Assembly: GCA_001949185.1 (NCBI GenBank)
Contig: BDGG01000008.1
Span: forward strand, 493,648-557,647
DNA: 64,000 nt
Reading direction: 5' to 3'
DNA from: Ramazzottius varieornatus
Lineage: Eukaryota; Tardigrada; Eutardigrada; Parachela; Ramazzottiidae
Made by a program: the position numbers and the translations under genes
Notes under the pieces: model-generated
Databases searched by the model: none
The model's input: the letters and a program-made list of their open reading frames with translations, nothing else
Told to the model about the DNA's origin: nothing
Shown here: in pieces, positions 18,756-31,400 of the stretch
How the letters are laid out: each line of letters begins with the position of its first letter
Numbering within the stretch: position 1 is the first letter of the stretch

Positions 18756-20631
18756 GCCTGAGCCTTCCTGTCCCCAGCAATAGTTGTGATCCCTTCCAAT
18801 CCTTCGCACCAAAACTGCCTTGTTATATGCGTGCCTTGTAGCCTGTAGCCTTCTTGACCAGACTACTTCTCAGAATCTTTTAATTAAACACAAGTGGTTC
18901 TGAAACTGAACATTGCGCTTTCAGTCAGCAGCTAAGTGGGCGCGGCCGGTTTGTTTTTATTTCATTGTTACCCGCACAACGATATGTTTCTTTTTTTTCA
19001 CTTTCAACCTTTAACTTAACTGTTGCTCGGCTTCACATTCTGCAAGTTGCAGAATAGTCAGTGAACTTTGGTCGGTTACGCACGTTTTTCCCCTAGGAGT
19101 GTTTGAGGATGCCGAAGAAACAAGAGGTGAACCGGGGAACGTGCCTTTCAAATTTGCAATGCTAGAGGTCTCTGATTTCAAGTCATGTTTATATGGAAGC
19201 TATCACTAATCGGACAATTCCGACGAGTGATTGTAACCGGTCCGCAAAAACTTGGATTCAGTTTCGACGCACGAGTTCTGGATTATATTAAACGAAGCAA
19301 ATACCTGGGAATATGTCCGGTGACGATGTCTCCATCAGGCCGTTTATATCTATACGCATTTTTCACCCAGAAAAGCTTGTAACTTGCGCCGGTGCATACC
19401 AGGATCCGGAAGTCGGTAGCAGAACTGTAGCCGGTTTCAGCCGGTCACATTCTCACTTCCAACAACTCCGGTTCAAAGCTCAATTTCTCAACAGAGCAAT
19501 CGCCACAGCGTAACCGCATCATTACAGACACTTGGGTTTTATCAAAATCAGCGGTATCGTCTGCGTTGTTGTGTGCTTATTTGGAATTGCTGTCATTATT
19601 ACGCAGGAGCTATCTCATTAATTCCCTCATTCTGTGCAGGTCTAATCCTTCCCAGTTCGAATTTCCGGAAGATGTCCAAGGAGAGTTATCTCAGGTGCGC
19701 CACCGCTGCGGCCGTGCATGCTAGAGGCGACCAGAGCAGTTCAGTCACTTGTGAGCAGAATCGGCCCATAACCTTTATTCTTGTGAGAAGAATAGCAAAA
19801 CCAAAGTCCATTAGCTATTCAGCAACGTTTAATAAAGCACTGTGCATTAAACGCTTAATCATAGTGCGTGCCATGGCCACGGGGGATCTCAGCGCGGCAG
19901 CGAACGAGCAGCGAAGCAGCCCCAGCTGTTCGGACGCACTCCGGTTAATGAAGCACTGTGCATAAAGCACTGTTCATTAAGCAACGCTTAATAATGCACT
20001 GTGGCAAAACCAAAATTCAGCTGAAGCATGTCTGTGGAAACAGACATGCTCTCCTGAAAACAGTTCGATTCTTCGGAAATATTAACCACATCGGAGAGCT
20101 ATTTCCTTCCGAATTACAAAAAGAGTAATTCAAAACGCACTGGCACTCCGAAACCGTTTGCCGATCGCGGAATTCATTGGGAACTCAAAACTAATTATTA
20201 GTGCCGTTCCGGTCCCAATCATACCTTCATAGTTCCCCACTCATGCAATGATCTAGATTCATACGTAGAAATCAGCTGGTTTTGATCCGATTTCTTGGTC
20301 ATCTGCTCTTAAAATTCAGTCATGTAACTATCACCGGAACAACGAGTGCGTCAAGCACCTCGTGACAACAACAGTACACACAGCTCAGCAGCCAACATAA
20401 TTATGACCGCGGTGCGATCCGCTGGAAGATGATCTGCCTTTATCGAGCTGCAAGTGTTCAGATTAGCAGCTTTGTCCAATTACTTCCGTCACGTCCTACT
20501 TGAAGAAAAGAAAATTCTGATCTTGGTGCGAGTGGTGGGTGCCGGTTCCTGCGAATTTTCGATTCCATTCCAAAGCTCGAATCAAGAGTCCAAACGTTCG
20601 GCATAGTGACTCTGTTCGAGCTTCGGTAGGG
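18756..20631. other. Intergenic stretch with short inverted/tandem units
   Basis: About 1.9 kb between ROCK and the GPCR. Frames here are short and lack family signals. It contains the repeat at 19820-20005 described separately; nothing else was recognised. Confidence 0.45.
19820..20005. repeat. TTAAT/GCACTGTGCAT repeat cluster
   Basis: The unit AAGCACTGTGCATTAA and close variants occur on both sides of a ~90-bp GC-richer core (19865-19945): AATAAAGCACTGTGCATTAAACGCTTAAT on the left and TTAATGAAGCACTGTGCATAAAGC...CGCTTAATAATGCACTGTG on the right. It could be a small decayed mobile element; no transposase is present. Confidence 0.45.
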
Positions 20632-21634
20632 ATGATTACAATGGCATCGGTGACCTTAAAGAATGGTACCAAGCTGCTCGAGAATGTCTGGAACTTCTCG
20701 GTCAACAGTTCCTTGCCGGGCCATACACTTATGAGCTTTCCCAGGTGGAGTACTTTCCTCACGCGTCTAGCAATCACCATCGTCGGGCTTATTGGCAATG
20801 GTACCTTGTGCGCTGCCATCTGGAAAGACCGGTCCATGAAAACAGGCACCCGCATACTGATTTTGAATCTGGCGACTGCTTCTATCCTCATAATGGCTCC
20901 TGGACAACTCGGCCTTGCGGTTTATAACTACTACGGCATTCCATACTCCTGCCCGTTCACTGCTCTAGGCTACGTCTTCCATCCTGTGACTAACTGGGCG
21001 GATGTGGCCTTGTCGGCCAACAGAATGGTCGCCGTGATGTATCCGCATTACTACACACATCTGGCTTCTGTGAAAAGCACTAGTTTCGTTTGCATGGTCG
21101 TGTGGTTGTTCGGGATCACTTTAGTTGCAGTGATTACCTCCGGTGTCGGCACGAGCTCTCGAGAAGTCCAGCCTGGCGCTTGCGTGCTCTTTGCAACCTC
21201 GAAAATCGGAACAGTGATGGTCATGTTTGTATCGACCATACCGGTCTGCGTGTGTGGGCTGGTTATTGCAAGCCTCGTTATTCACTTGTTGGTACATCGT
21301 CGGGCACAATCGTGTCCCTTGAATGTCCAAGTGACAAAGTCGGCTCGTCAAACAGTAGTCCACCGCAGAACACTCGCCTTGGCAAAAGTCATGATAGCTT
21401 CGTTCATCTGGTGCCTCATTTCGACACTACCTTTCTATATCGGAGCCTACGCTTTTGCAACTTTTCTGGCGAAAAGTCCCAGATTGAGCGAAGCTCTAAA
21501 AATCTTTGCGACGACCGAATATTCTGTCAATCCGGTACGTACGTACTGCAGCGTGGGTCCATTTCGAGCCATTTCCATACCGGTTTTTCGATTCTGGAAA
21601 ATTATTGTTTTCCTTACAGTACATCTTTCTATAG
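20632..21634 (+). CDS. Rhodopsin-family GPCR, stops after NPxxY region
   Basis: The first exon 20632-21534 encodes an N-glycosylation-rich N-terminus (NGT, NFS, NSS) and six to seven hydrophobic helices: TM1 with GLIGNGT, TM2 LNLATASILI, TM3 ending SANRMVAVMYP in place of a standard DRY, TM5, and TM6 ASFIWCLISTLPFY. The exon ends in SVNP. Donor GTACGT at 21535 and acceptor TTCCTTACAG at 21619 join it to TAC ATC TTT CTA TAG, so NPYIF ends at TAG 21632-21634 after 305 residues. In the same frame the sequence beyond the stop continues with FYRRHW, which looks like a normal helix 8. Either the receptor is naturally tailless or it carries a nonsense mutation. The ligand is unknown. The upstream ATG choice is by conservation. 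Confidence 0.7.
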
Positions 21635-21769
21635 TTTTATCGACGTCACTGGACGAGTTACGCGGTCTTGCGCTGTCGACCTGCAGCACGAATTTCGTCG
21701 CTGGAACTACACTCGCGTAGCCCACAAGTCCCTAGTCTCCATGCTCGGCAGGTGGTCTCCAGTGAGTAA

Positions 21770-22462
21770 TGGTAATCAGCGTCCTGCGCAACGTACAAAT
21801 ATCTTTCTTCTATCGGGTTCTGAACACCAAAGTATATCAATATTGCCGATGAAGCCTCGCGTTCTCTTACTTGAGCAATCATAATACCACATTAGCACGA
21901 TGAGCGTAATAATGTTCAAAGACTGGTGGGGGGGGACTTGTGCAATTTGAGCTCATGGAGTGCCGCTCATGTCGACAAATGTAGTTTTTAAATACCTCTC
22001 TCTTTCATTTTTAGCTCTAATCTGAGAATGCAAAATTGCACCAGAAGAAAGTCGTTTCTTCTGATTCGCTGATCATCGACTACGCTCAGGGTTCCCAGAA
22101 AACGAAGGATAGCTAGAGAACGACAGAAAGATCATGGACGGATGTGCGGTCGGTTTCCAAAACAAGATCAAGTGTTACGCAAAATTTGTCTATACCGAAA
22201 CCTCATCTTTTTGTGCCCAACCTTTCGAGCGCTCCTACAGTGAAATAATTATCGAAATTATCAACACCCTGCTGTACCATGATGTTGTTCACGCTGGGAT
22301 GCTAATGTTCGTCCTAGTGATTACGGACTTACGAGCATCCATTTAACGCGCGTAAGGCAACAAAATGATAGTTTCAGTTATACGAGCACGTTCAGAAGAT
22401 GCGACAGTAGATGAATATTGAAATGGTAGATTATCTCATCATCATAACGAAATAACTTGAAT
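21770..22462. other. Intergenic region between convergent GPCR and laminin genes
   Basis: No coding evidence. It holds the 3' UTRs of the GPCR (+) and laminin alpha (-). A G-run of ten lies near 21928. Confidence 0.45.
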
Positions 22463-25400
22463 TTAGGCAATCGGACAGGAATTAGAAAGAACACTGCCAG
22501 CGACACGACCATTGGCAAAGTTCTCTAACTGTTCGTTCAGCTTGAGGTTTCTCATGCAGCCGACATATTGCTTCCTCGCGACTATTTTCATGTCTGGCTC
22601 CGATGGTGGAAGCGACCCGAGGAAGAGCGGCAGGTCAGTGTCGGCGGCACTTTGTCCAGCTGGGCCAATCTTCACGTCTTCGAAGCGATCATCGACGAAC
22701 AAGCTCGCGACGTACTTGCTCTTGACAGCTGAAAACGAGAAGAAGGGAATATCCACCATCGACGCACTGAAGCTGAACCAGGTCCTGATCAGGAAGTCTT
22801 ACCGTGGATGGTGTGCCAATCACCATCGCACATCGAGAAAGGCGATCCAAGGCTCACGTTTACACGAGTCACACCACCGCCGTTGTCAAAGCTGAAGTCC
22901 ACCACACCGTTCACCAGCTGCAAGGCGAGGTAGTCTCTTCGCCTTCTGGAGGTGCCAACTGCCAAGATAACGCCGTCCTTTGATCGCGGACGGATCTCGA
23001 TCGAGATGTCCAAGTCTTGTCCCACAACGAATTTGTCACCTGTCGAGAAAAAAACCTTAAAATAAATAGGCCTAGTGATTAGTCAGTTGATCAGGGTGAC
23101 GAAGCATACGAAGAGAAATGTGTCCTCCTTCTTGGAAAAAGAACGCTCCAGGTTCGGTGCGTTCGCTGCACGGGCCGACAGCCACTGTACTCGATGGGTT
23201 TCCGAAAGGCACGCCATTCAGTCGGAGGTTCCTCAGACAACCGTTGAACGGCAGATGGACGCCTTCGAGGTTCTTTGAGAAGTTCTTATTACCGTTGGTA
23301 CCACCCAAGTACAGCGGGAACTTGGTGTTGAGGATCTCGGTGGTACCCGGACTTTCACTGCTGTGCACTTCGGTACCGTCGACGATGAGCTGACCAAGGC
23401 GGTTGCGCTTCACGGCAGAGACCGTATGCCACTCCCCATCGTTATACCTGAAGCAAAAGACTGTGAACAGATCTCGTACCAATAATGAAATTTGGCCGTT
23501 TCACGTACTTAAGAGGACTGCGGACCACTGCTGGCCCCGAGCCAGGGTTGAAGGCGTAGACCAAATGGCCATTCTTCATGTAGATGGCCAGGAAATCAAT
23601 AGGACTAGGCTTCTGGTCGTCAACGTACATCAGAACGCCATCTTCAGCTGTGGTCTTGAACTCTACAGAGAAGTCGCTTCTTTCCATGAACGTGGCGGGT
23701 GCGTTGGAGAACTCCTGTCTTGATTCGGGCCGGCTTCCAAACTGCAACGCCGTAGAGTCCGACGCATCAGCTGCAACAAAATATTTCATCAGTTGAGGTT
23801 CCGTGTACAATGATGACCTGAAGATGTTTCTTACTGTCTGGTTGCAGAGGTAATGCGCAGGAAGTCAGCGTGGCGGAACCGGTATTTATCGGTATCGGTT
23901 GTGGTAAAATGGCTGTTGTCCCCATCAGCTTCGTAGTGGCGCGCGTGGCTGCTGTGGTGGCTTGGGTTGTTGTGGCGGTGGTGGTGGTGGTGGTGGTAGT
24001 GGTGGTGGTTGTTGTAGCTGGCGTTGCACCGTTAATTTGACCGGCAGAAATGAATATGCCTGGACGGGCGGTGGCCATTGTGACAACCTGAATACAGCAG
24101 GCTGGCTCAAATCGAGTCCGGCAGTCAGCTGAATAAGAGCCGGAAGGCCGGCAAACCAAACGTACAAGAACCTTGTCTCAAGCTGCGCACGCTTCCAACC
24201 AATAACAATGAAGACGTGCGCCACTTGACTTGATAGTCCTGTACGTTTCGTCTGCCACTTCCCAATCGAACTGTTTGTCAAAAGTTTAACCTGGTATAAG
24301 TTGGTCGTCATCATGGGTGGTTGCCAAAACGGCGCGAGGGTCGCTGCTGTGGGTTGTGGTGGCAGGACCGGAAGTACCTGTCCGGGTTGTGCTGAGATGG
24401 CGCAAGCCGAATACGAAGCACCCGGTCTCTCCTGACTGTCTGCGAAGTTCTGTACTCGGTCGTTCACCACCACATCACCGATACACCCGATGAAGTTTCT
24501 GAACTGTGGTCGAAGTGGACTGGTGGTCTGGAAGTCATCCGGTACGCCACCAAAGTACAGCGGCTTGACCGTGTGGAGCGAGTCCACAAAGGCTTGTGAA
24601 GCTTCAACGATCTCGAAGTCGTCGATCATCAGACGCATCTTGTTCGACTCTTTGGAAGCACTGACGTAGTGCCATTCGCCATTCCAGTTGGCATCGAGGT
24701 CGGTCGTGACGGAAGACACCTGGCCTCGGCCGTCGTCGGACGCCCAGACTAGTCGACCGTCCTTCAGCGACAGACTGAGCACTTGGCTGTTGTCTTCACT
24801 GCTGGTCAGGAACAGAAGGCCGTTGGGCGTAGTGGTTTTAAACTTCAGGGTGATTTGGAAACTGGACTCTACATTCACGGCTGGCATGGCGAGATACCCG
24901 GCACTGCTGTCGGAAAAGGTCACCATACGTTTAACCTGAGAAAATGCGGAAAAAGAACTGTCGTCAAAAAACAAGTCGAACACTCGTTCATGAAACAAAA
25001 TCATCCCACATTAGTCTTGACTTTCATATTAAAAGCATTCATAATTCACTGTTATTTAGGTTTTCTGAGCAGTATGGTCAAAGGTATGGTTTTACCGTGG
25101 TTGGGCATCCAAGCAAGGCTCCCTTAGCTTCCTTCGTGTTCTCCAGCTTGACTTTACGAGTGTCGACTTCCAAGCTGCGGACACATCCTTCAAATGCCTG
25201 CTTTGTGATTTCGGTGTTGCGCGTGGAAGGATGCCCACCCAGGAACATTAGACGGTTCACGTCCAGCCTGTCCTCATGACCAGGCGAGGTATCGTTAGCC
25301 ACGTTCTCGGAGTCAATCTGGAGAACCCCACGTTTGCCATTTCGTACCACTCCAATAGCGTGCCACTTGCCGTCATCGTAGCGACCTGGGGACTTGATAG

Positions 25401-28400
25401 CTGTAGTACCTGAACCCAGATTGTACTGGAAGAGAACGTGTCCGTCATTCAGCTCTACCGAGAAGAATTCCTGTGGAGAAAATGCATCAGAAGATGATCA
25501 TGGAAACAAAAGAAAGTCAATTTTGGGGGAGACTTGCCTCGGATCGGTCGTCACCGAGCATAAAAAGCAATGCCTGTTTGTCGAATGTTTTCATCTCCAA
25601 GATGACTGCCGTATCTCTTGCCACATCCACTCGACCTTCCAAATTATACACTGCATATCCGTTCCCGTCTAACTTGATACCTTCCTCCACGTTAGGCACA
25701 AGGAGCTGGTCGCGTTCTGGGGCCAGTTGTGGGACAGTCGGTGCCGATGAGTCAAACGTGTAGTTGCCTTGATTCCACAGACCAATGGGTTCCATGTCGA
25801 ATTCCAGACCTTCGATGAAGCCAGCGAAGCGCTTGTTCTTGACTGGGGTCTGCAGGCGGAACGACAGCGGCATGCCACCGATGAAAAATGTAGAGTTCTC
25901 TTGGTTTAGGTTGAAGACGGTGTTGGGGCCACTTGTGGCGCCCTCTGCCGAGAACTCACGGCGACCGTCGGGACCCGGAAGGGATATCACACGCACCGTG
26001 GCGGTCTTTCCGATACTACAGAAAAAAAACAGCAATATTGTAGTCCCGAACAACCGGGCATTATTTGTGATTAATAAGAGTTTGTTATACTCAGCTCTTA
26101 CCGTTCAACGATGACTTGATGCCACTGGTTGTCGGATACGAACTTGTCCCTTACTTCGACTCTTGTTGGTCCAGAGCCCAGGTCGAAGAGAAGGACCACG
26201 AAGCCATTTTGAATTTCGAGAGCCATGTAATCATCCTGCAAATAATTAGACAATTGTCATACATTCATCGGTTAAAGTCCATGGGACGTTTTCTGTGGCT
26301 GGTATGCAAAGTCTTACCGTGATGGGACTGAAGTCTCGCTTTACTCGTCGGGACGTGCCAACTTCGTTACCCAGATAATACAGGAGACCATCGCGTTCCG
26401 CTGTCTTGAAGTACAGGCTGATGTGAGTATAGGTCGAGGCTCGCCCGATGTCACTGGGGTTCTTCAACTGCACCGAGTTGCTTCGACTTAATTCCATGCC
26501 GACCTTGATTCGGTTGGTTAAGCTCCTCGTCAAGTCAATCTTACGTCTCAGTTCGGCTATCTTATTCCCCAAATCATCGGCGGCGGCGTGGTTAGTTTGA
26601 ATCTGAGCATCAGCACGCGAGATGCGGTCATTGAAGCCTGGAATTTCTGCTGGAGCTTGTTTGGCAGCTTTCTCCAACAACATAATTTCCGACAGTCCGA
26701 CAGTGTCATCTGGCTTCTGGTTGAGCCCGTACGGCGCACCTGTCAGCTCGGCGATGATCTTTTCCGCTTGGGCATGGATGTCCGTGGCTCGAGCATCAGC
26801 GGTGTTGGCGCGGACAGTCTGGTCGTCTAGTCCGGCTTTCAGGTCGTCTTTGGGAATTTGCTGCATTCCAGTCCAGAAGGCGGCAATAACTGAGAACAAA
26901 CGAGACATTAAGTACAGACAGAAGCTCGGTTTGCACCCACCTGCGTACACACACACACACAGGACGTTTATTTTATCCGTCGCTGCATGCAGGTGAGTGA
27001 AAGACTCCGAAGAGCTTCCGTTATGCATCCTCACATAGACATCAAATTCTTTAGCAATTTGAATCATGTATCACTAAAAATTTTTGCTACGAATAAATTA
27101 ACCACAAATACATCACACCTTGGCCAGTTTCGGCTTGACGATCATTGACAACTTGGCCCTTATTGCGCGAAGCGTCGATGGTCCTACGCAGTTTCAGGGC
27201 GTCAATCTTAGACTGGTCCGCCTGATCTTGTAACTTTTGACTCTTGGCCAAACTATCCCCGACATCCGCCCTGACATTCGCCGATGCGGTTGTAATGTCG
27301 TTGAATAAGATGGTCGAGTTGTCATAAGCAGCCCTCGCGGCCGCCACATCGTCCACGATGTCCCCATACACCGAAGCAGCTTTCTTGCCCAGAGCTGCGG
27401 CGTTCCTTGTGGGCTTGAACATGTTGTCCAAGCGATCTGCTTCGTGTTCCAGCATCCTCGTGTGGTTTTTGGCAGCGCTGAGTGATGCGAGAGATTCGCG
27501 GTTGTCGTTGAAGTGGGCGCGGTTGGTAGTGTTGAGTTGGTCACGAGCAGTCAGTAGTCTTCGGCTCTGGTCGTCCAGGGTGGTGAAGGACGTCTGAGCG
27601 TCGGTGAAGAACAACTGAGAAGCGGCGGTTTTCTTGGAGGAATTTCCTTGTACGTCAGCGATGATAGTCTTGAGGACCTTAATGGCTTCAATATTATCCG
27701 TGATGTTTTCTTTCACTGCTTCGATCTTGAGCCGGGCTTGGGCAACGGTCTCGGTGGCGTTGACAGACCATTTTTCTAAATCTTTCATCTTCTCCTGGAA
27801 GTCTCGAATACCTAGAAACAAAAGCAAAAGTTATCCACGTTCACAAAAGCTCAGATAAATTTAGCAAAGCAAAGAATATTTTAATCTTTAATTTTTCTTT
27901 CTAATTTGACTTGAACCTTTTTTCCCACTAGTTCAGATAAAACTAAAATCTGAAAATAAGTTGGACAGAACATAGCACCTTCTTGAAGAGCATCAGCACG
28001 TCCGAGTGTGCCGTTATGTTCAGTGTTAAAAGCACGGATCGAGCTTTGTGTGTCTTTGGCGGCAGCCAGCTCGAAGGAAGCGTTACCGCGGTAGTCATCG
28101 AACTTGCGATTGCGTAGGGTGGTCAGGATGGGTTCTGCAAGGAATGTGCTCTCTTGGACCTTCGAACCAGGACCTTGTCGCAGGTACGCCTCCAGCACTG
28201 CAAAACTTTGCGCTAGGTCAGTCACGTTTCTCCTGGCGCCACCTGCCCGTCTCAACAACGTCGACAGTTCGTCCCGAGCCTGATCAGCCGCCTTGAGCTT
28301 CTCTTCAGCAGTCTTCCGGGCATCGCCGCTCTGCAAAGCGAAGGTCTTTCAGACGCAAAAAGTTACCAAGACTATCTGATTGTGAACTACGAGACCAGTG

Positions 28401-31400
28401 TGATGCAAATTACTACAGGAATGCAGTGTAGGAAAACGACGAATTCCAAGAGGTGTCTCGTGAACGTAAACCGAAGACTGACCTGTTTGTGCTTCTTGTC
28501 GACGGCGGATTCGATAGCTTGGAGTTGAGTGTCAAAACCCTGTCAACCAAATTGTTTTTTGCCATCAGACACATGCAGCAGCAAGTTGAAAACGTCATGA
28601 AATACTGAGAGACAAGTACATACCAGAAGAGTCTGCGGAGCTCCCGTGATGGTGAGGAAATTGACGGCTTGTGACATGTTTCCGATAGTTTGGCCCAGTT
28701 TATTCAGTCGGATGGTGGCGAACTGCGACGCGGAGACCTTTTCGAACTCGCGATCAGCAATGTCCAGCTTTTCGTTCATTTCGTCAAAGTCATCCAGAAG
28801 GGTGTGAACGCAATACCCACAAGCTTCACAACCGACATTTTCCACCTAATGCCACACGAACCTCAGTTAGAATGTTCACTCGTGAATGGATCTGCTGAAG
28901 ACTGTCATCGCTCACAAAAGTAACTTACCAAGACGTGGCGTGGTTTGCAGCGATCGCATTCGGCTCCAGTCACTCCAGGTAGACAAGAGCAATGTCCGGT
29001 GATAGGGTCGCAGCTTTCCCCAATGGAATACTTGGTCGCGCAAGCACAGCGCGTGCAGCCACTTGCCGAATAATTCCTGTAAATATTCGTAAAATAGAGT
29101 TTTGATGCAATGTTTCGACGGAAATAGAGAGGTCCTTACCAGTAACTGCTTGCACATCGGTCGCAGTTCTTCCCGATAACGCCAGGCCGACAGTCACACT
29201 GGCCATTGTCCACATTGCACTGTTTCGTCTTGCTGCCAAGTTGGCAGTTACAAGCCGAGCACCCTCGACCAGACTCAAATTCCCAATGATCCGGAGCACA
29301 CCTGTCACAGCGAAGACCTTCGACGTTTGGCCAACATTTGCATGTCCCATCAGTGGTGTTGCAGGACTCTGTCCCGTACGCTTCGCAGTCGCAGACTTGG
29401 CATGCCGACCTTGTTGGATCTCCAAAGTAATCCTCCCTGTATAGATCACGTTATAGTATAAGTAACTTACAGAGTAACAGCCAGAACACAGAGAGGCATC
29501 GTCATACAGAAAATGCATCAGAAAATTCAAGCCACGGTTCCAAAGAATGCGTCTCGTACTGATAGTATCCGCAGAAAACTCACAAGTCACAGAGTCAGAT
29601 CATACCGAAATGATCAAAGAAACATTGTCCATTTGCAATCAACTGTGAAATTGGAGCTTTTCTACGGTTGATTTCTTGAAACATTTATGTTCTTAACGAC
29701 ATTGAGTAGGAACTTTTTATTACCGGCAAGTGTTGCATTCGGGACCGGAAGTATTATTCAAACACTTCAAACAAGCTCCAGTGATCGGGTCACACGAAGC
29801 CGGGTCATTCGGGTCGATGTTGTTGTTACACTGACAGGGTTGACAGAAGCCACCTGGCACTTCCGGTTGGCCAAAGTACCCAGGTGCGCAGTACTGACAC
29901 CGGTCTCCCACGTAGCCTCCTCGACAGGTGCACTGTATGCCCATGCCGTCTTGGTCGACGACGCATGAGGTGGCAAAGTTGTTACTCGCGATCGGTATAG
30001 GACAGGCACAGATCATACAATCATACGGGCTACCTCTTGTGGCATCCCCGTAGAAGCCTTCTACGCACTTGTCGCACCGTTCGCCAGTCGTGTTGTGGAG
30101 GCAGTTAATACACTGACCGGTGTGAGGATCGCAACGTTCGGCGTGGTTGTTACAGTCGCAGGCCAAGCAGATACCCAAGTATGGTCCAGTTTTGCTGCGG
30201 TAATGGTGGGGAGCGCAGTCCTCGCAGGAAGAACCTGCATGCAAAATTAGTGAATAATTTCTCATCGTGTAGGAAGATAGTTCTGATCCAACTTAAGTTA
30301 CTGCCCTAAATCTTCTGCCAATTTACTTCTTTTGGTTAGTTATGTCAGTGACTAAGCACTGATTATATTTATATTACCTGTGTATTGGGGTGGGCAGACG
30401 CATTCTTCAACCTTGCCGGCCAGGTTCAGTCCCGAGATGATCTCGTTACTCTCCTTTGGCGGAAGGGCGCCTTCAAGTGTGACGTAGTTGAGGGACAGGG
30501 TTCTTGGGTTCGGGAAGTATCCGGCTTTAATGTGTAGAGCGTCCAGCGCGACCATGACCATCATGAACTGATCTCTGCTGACTTTAGTGCCAGACTCGTG
30601 TTCGAAATTGCCTTCGGTCAGTTCCACTTCCACCTCGTGATTCGCGCCAACGACCGGCTGAGTGTCATGCAGATAGTGGATAGTCATATTTCGACCCTGC
30701 AAAAAATGTACTCAAATTCATGCAAAATTTCCTGACAGAAGAAAACTCTCAGCTGAACTTATTCTGACGAACCTTGAGGATGACATCGGGTGAAAGTGAG
30801 CCAGTAGCGCCATCTGCTGCCACGTTGATGGAGTAGGTCAGCTTCCCGCCATACGACGTCACTCGGTTCCCCAACAATTCAGTAGGAGCCACCCAGTAAA
30901 CTTCCCGGTTGGAAGTCACTGCAGGGTCCACTGTAGCTTCTGCCCCAGTACTCTTCATGGCGACCGGAAGTGCTGGTAAGGTGGTCCATTTGGCCAGTTC
31001 AATCTGTGGGTCTCCGAGAGGAAGCAGCACTCGAGAATAGGCCGACGGTTGACACTGGCTAGTCACTCCGCAACAGAAACACTTGGTACAGCCCAGAGGG
31101 TTCTTGGCATCAAGCAGGAAGGTCCCGGCTTTGCACATGTCACATCGTGGACCAGCGACATTCTCCTTACAGAGACACTGACCGTTCTGCTGGTCACAGA
31201 TTGCGTCGGTCGCACCTCGGACGTCGCAGTAGTGACAGGCTTGACAGTGAGGAAACGAGTAATACCTACCAAAAGGGAATAAAGTATATCCTTATTCAAC
31301 CGATCAAAAGGAGAGAAAGTATAAAAAGGACTGGAATGTACTTCTTACCCGGTGATACACTTGTCGCAAGTTCGTCCACCAACGTTCTGTTTGCAGAAGC

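Noticed and set aside
23072-23482. Plus-strand frames across the laminin LG region
   Set aside because: They are antisense shadows; the minus strand reads as LG domains with conserved motifs and consistent splice sites.
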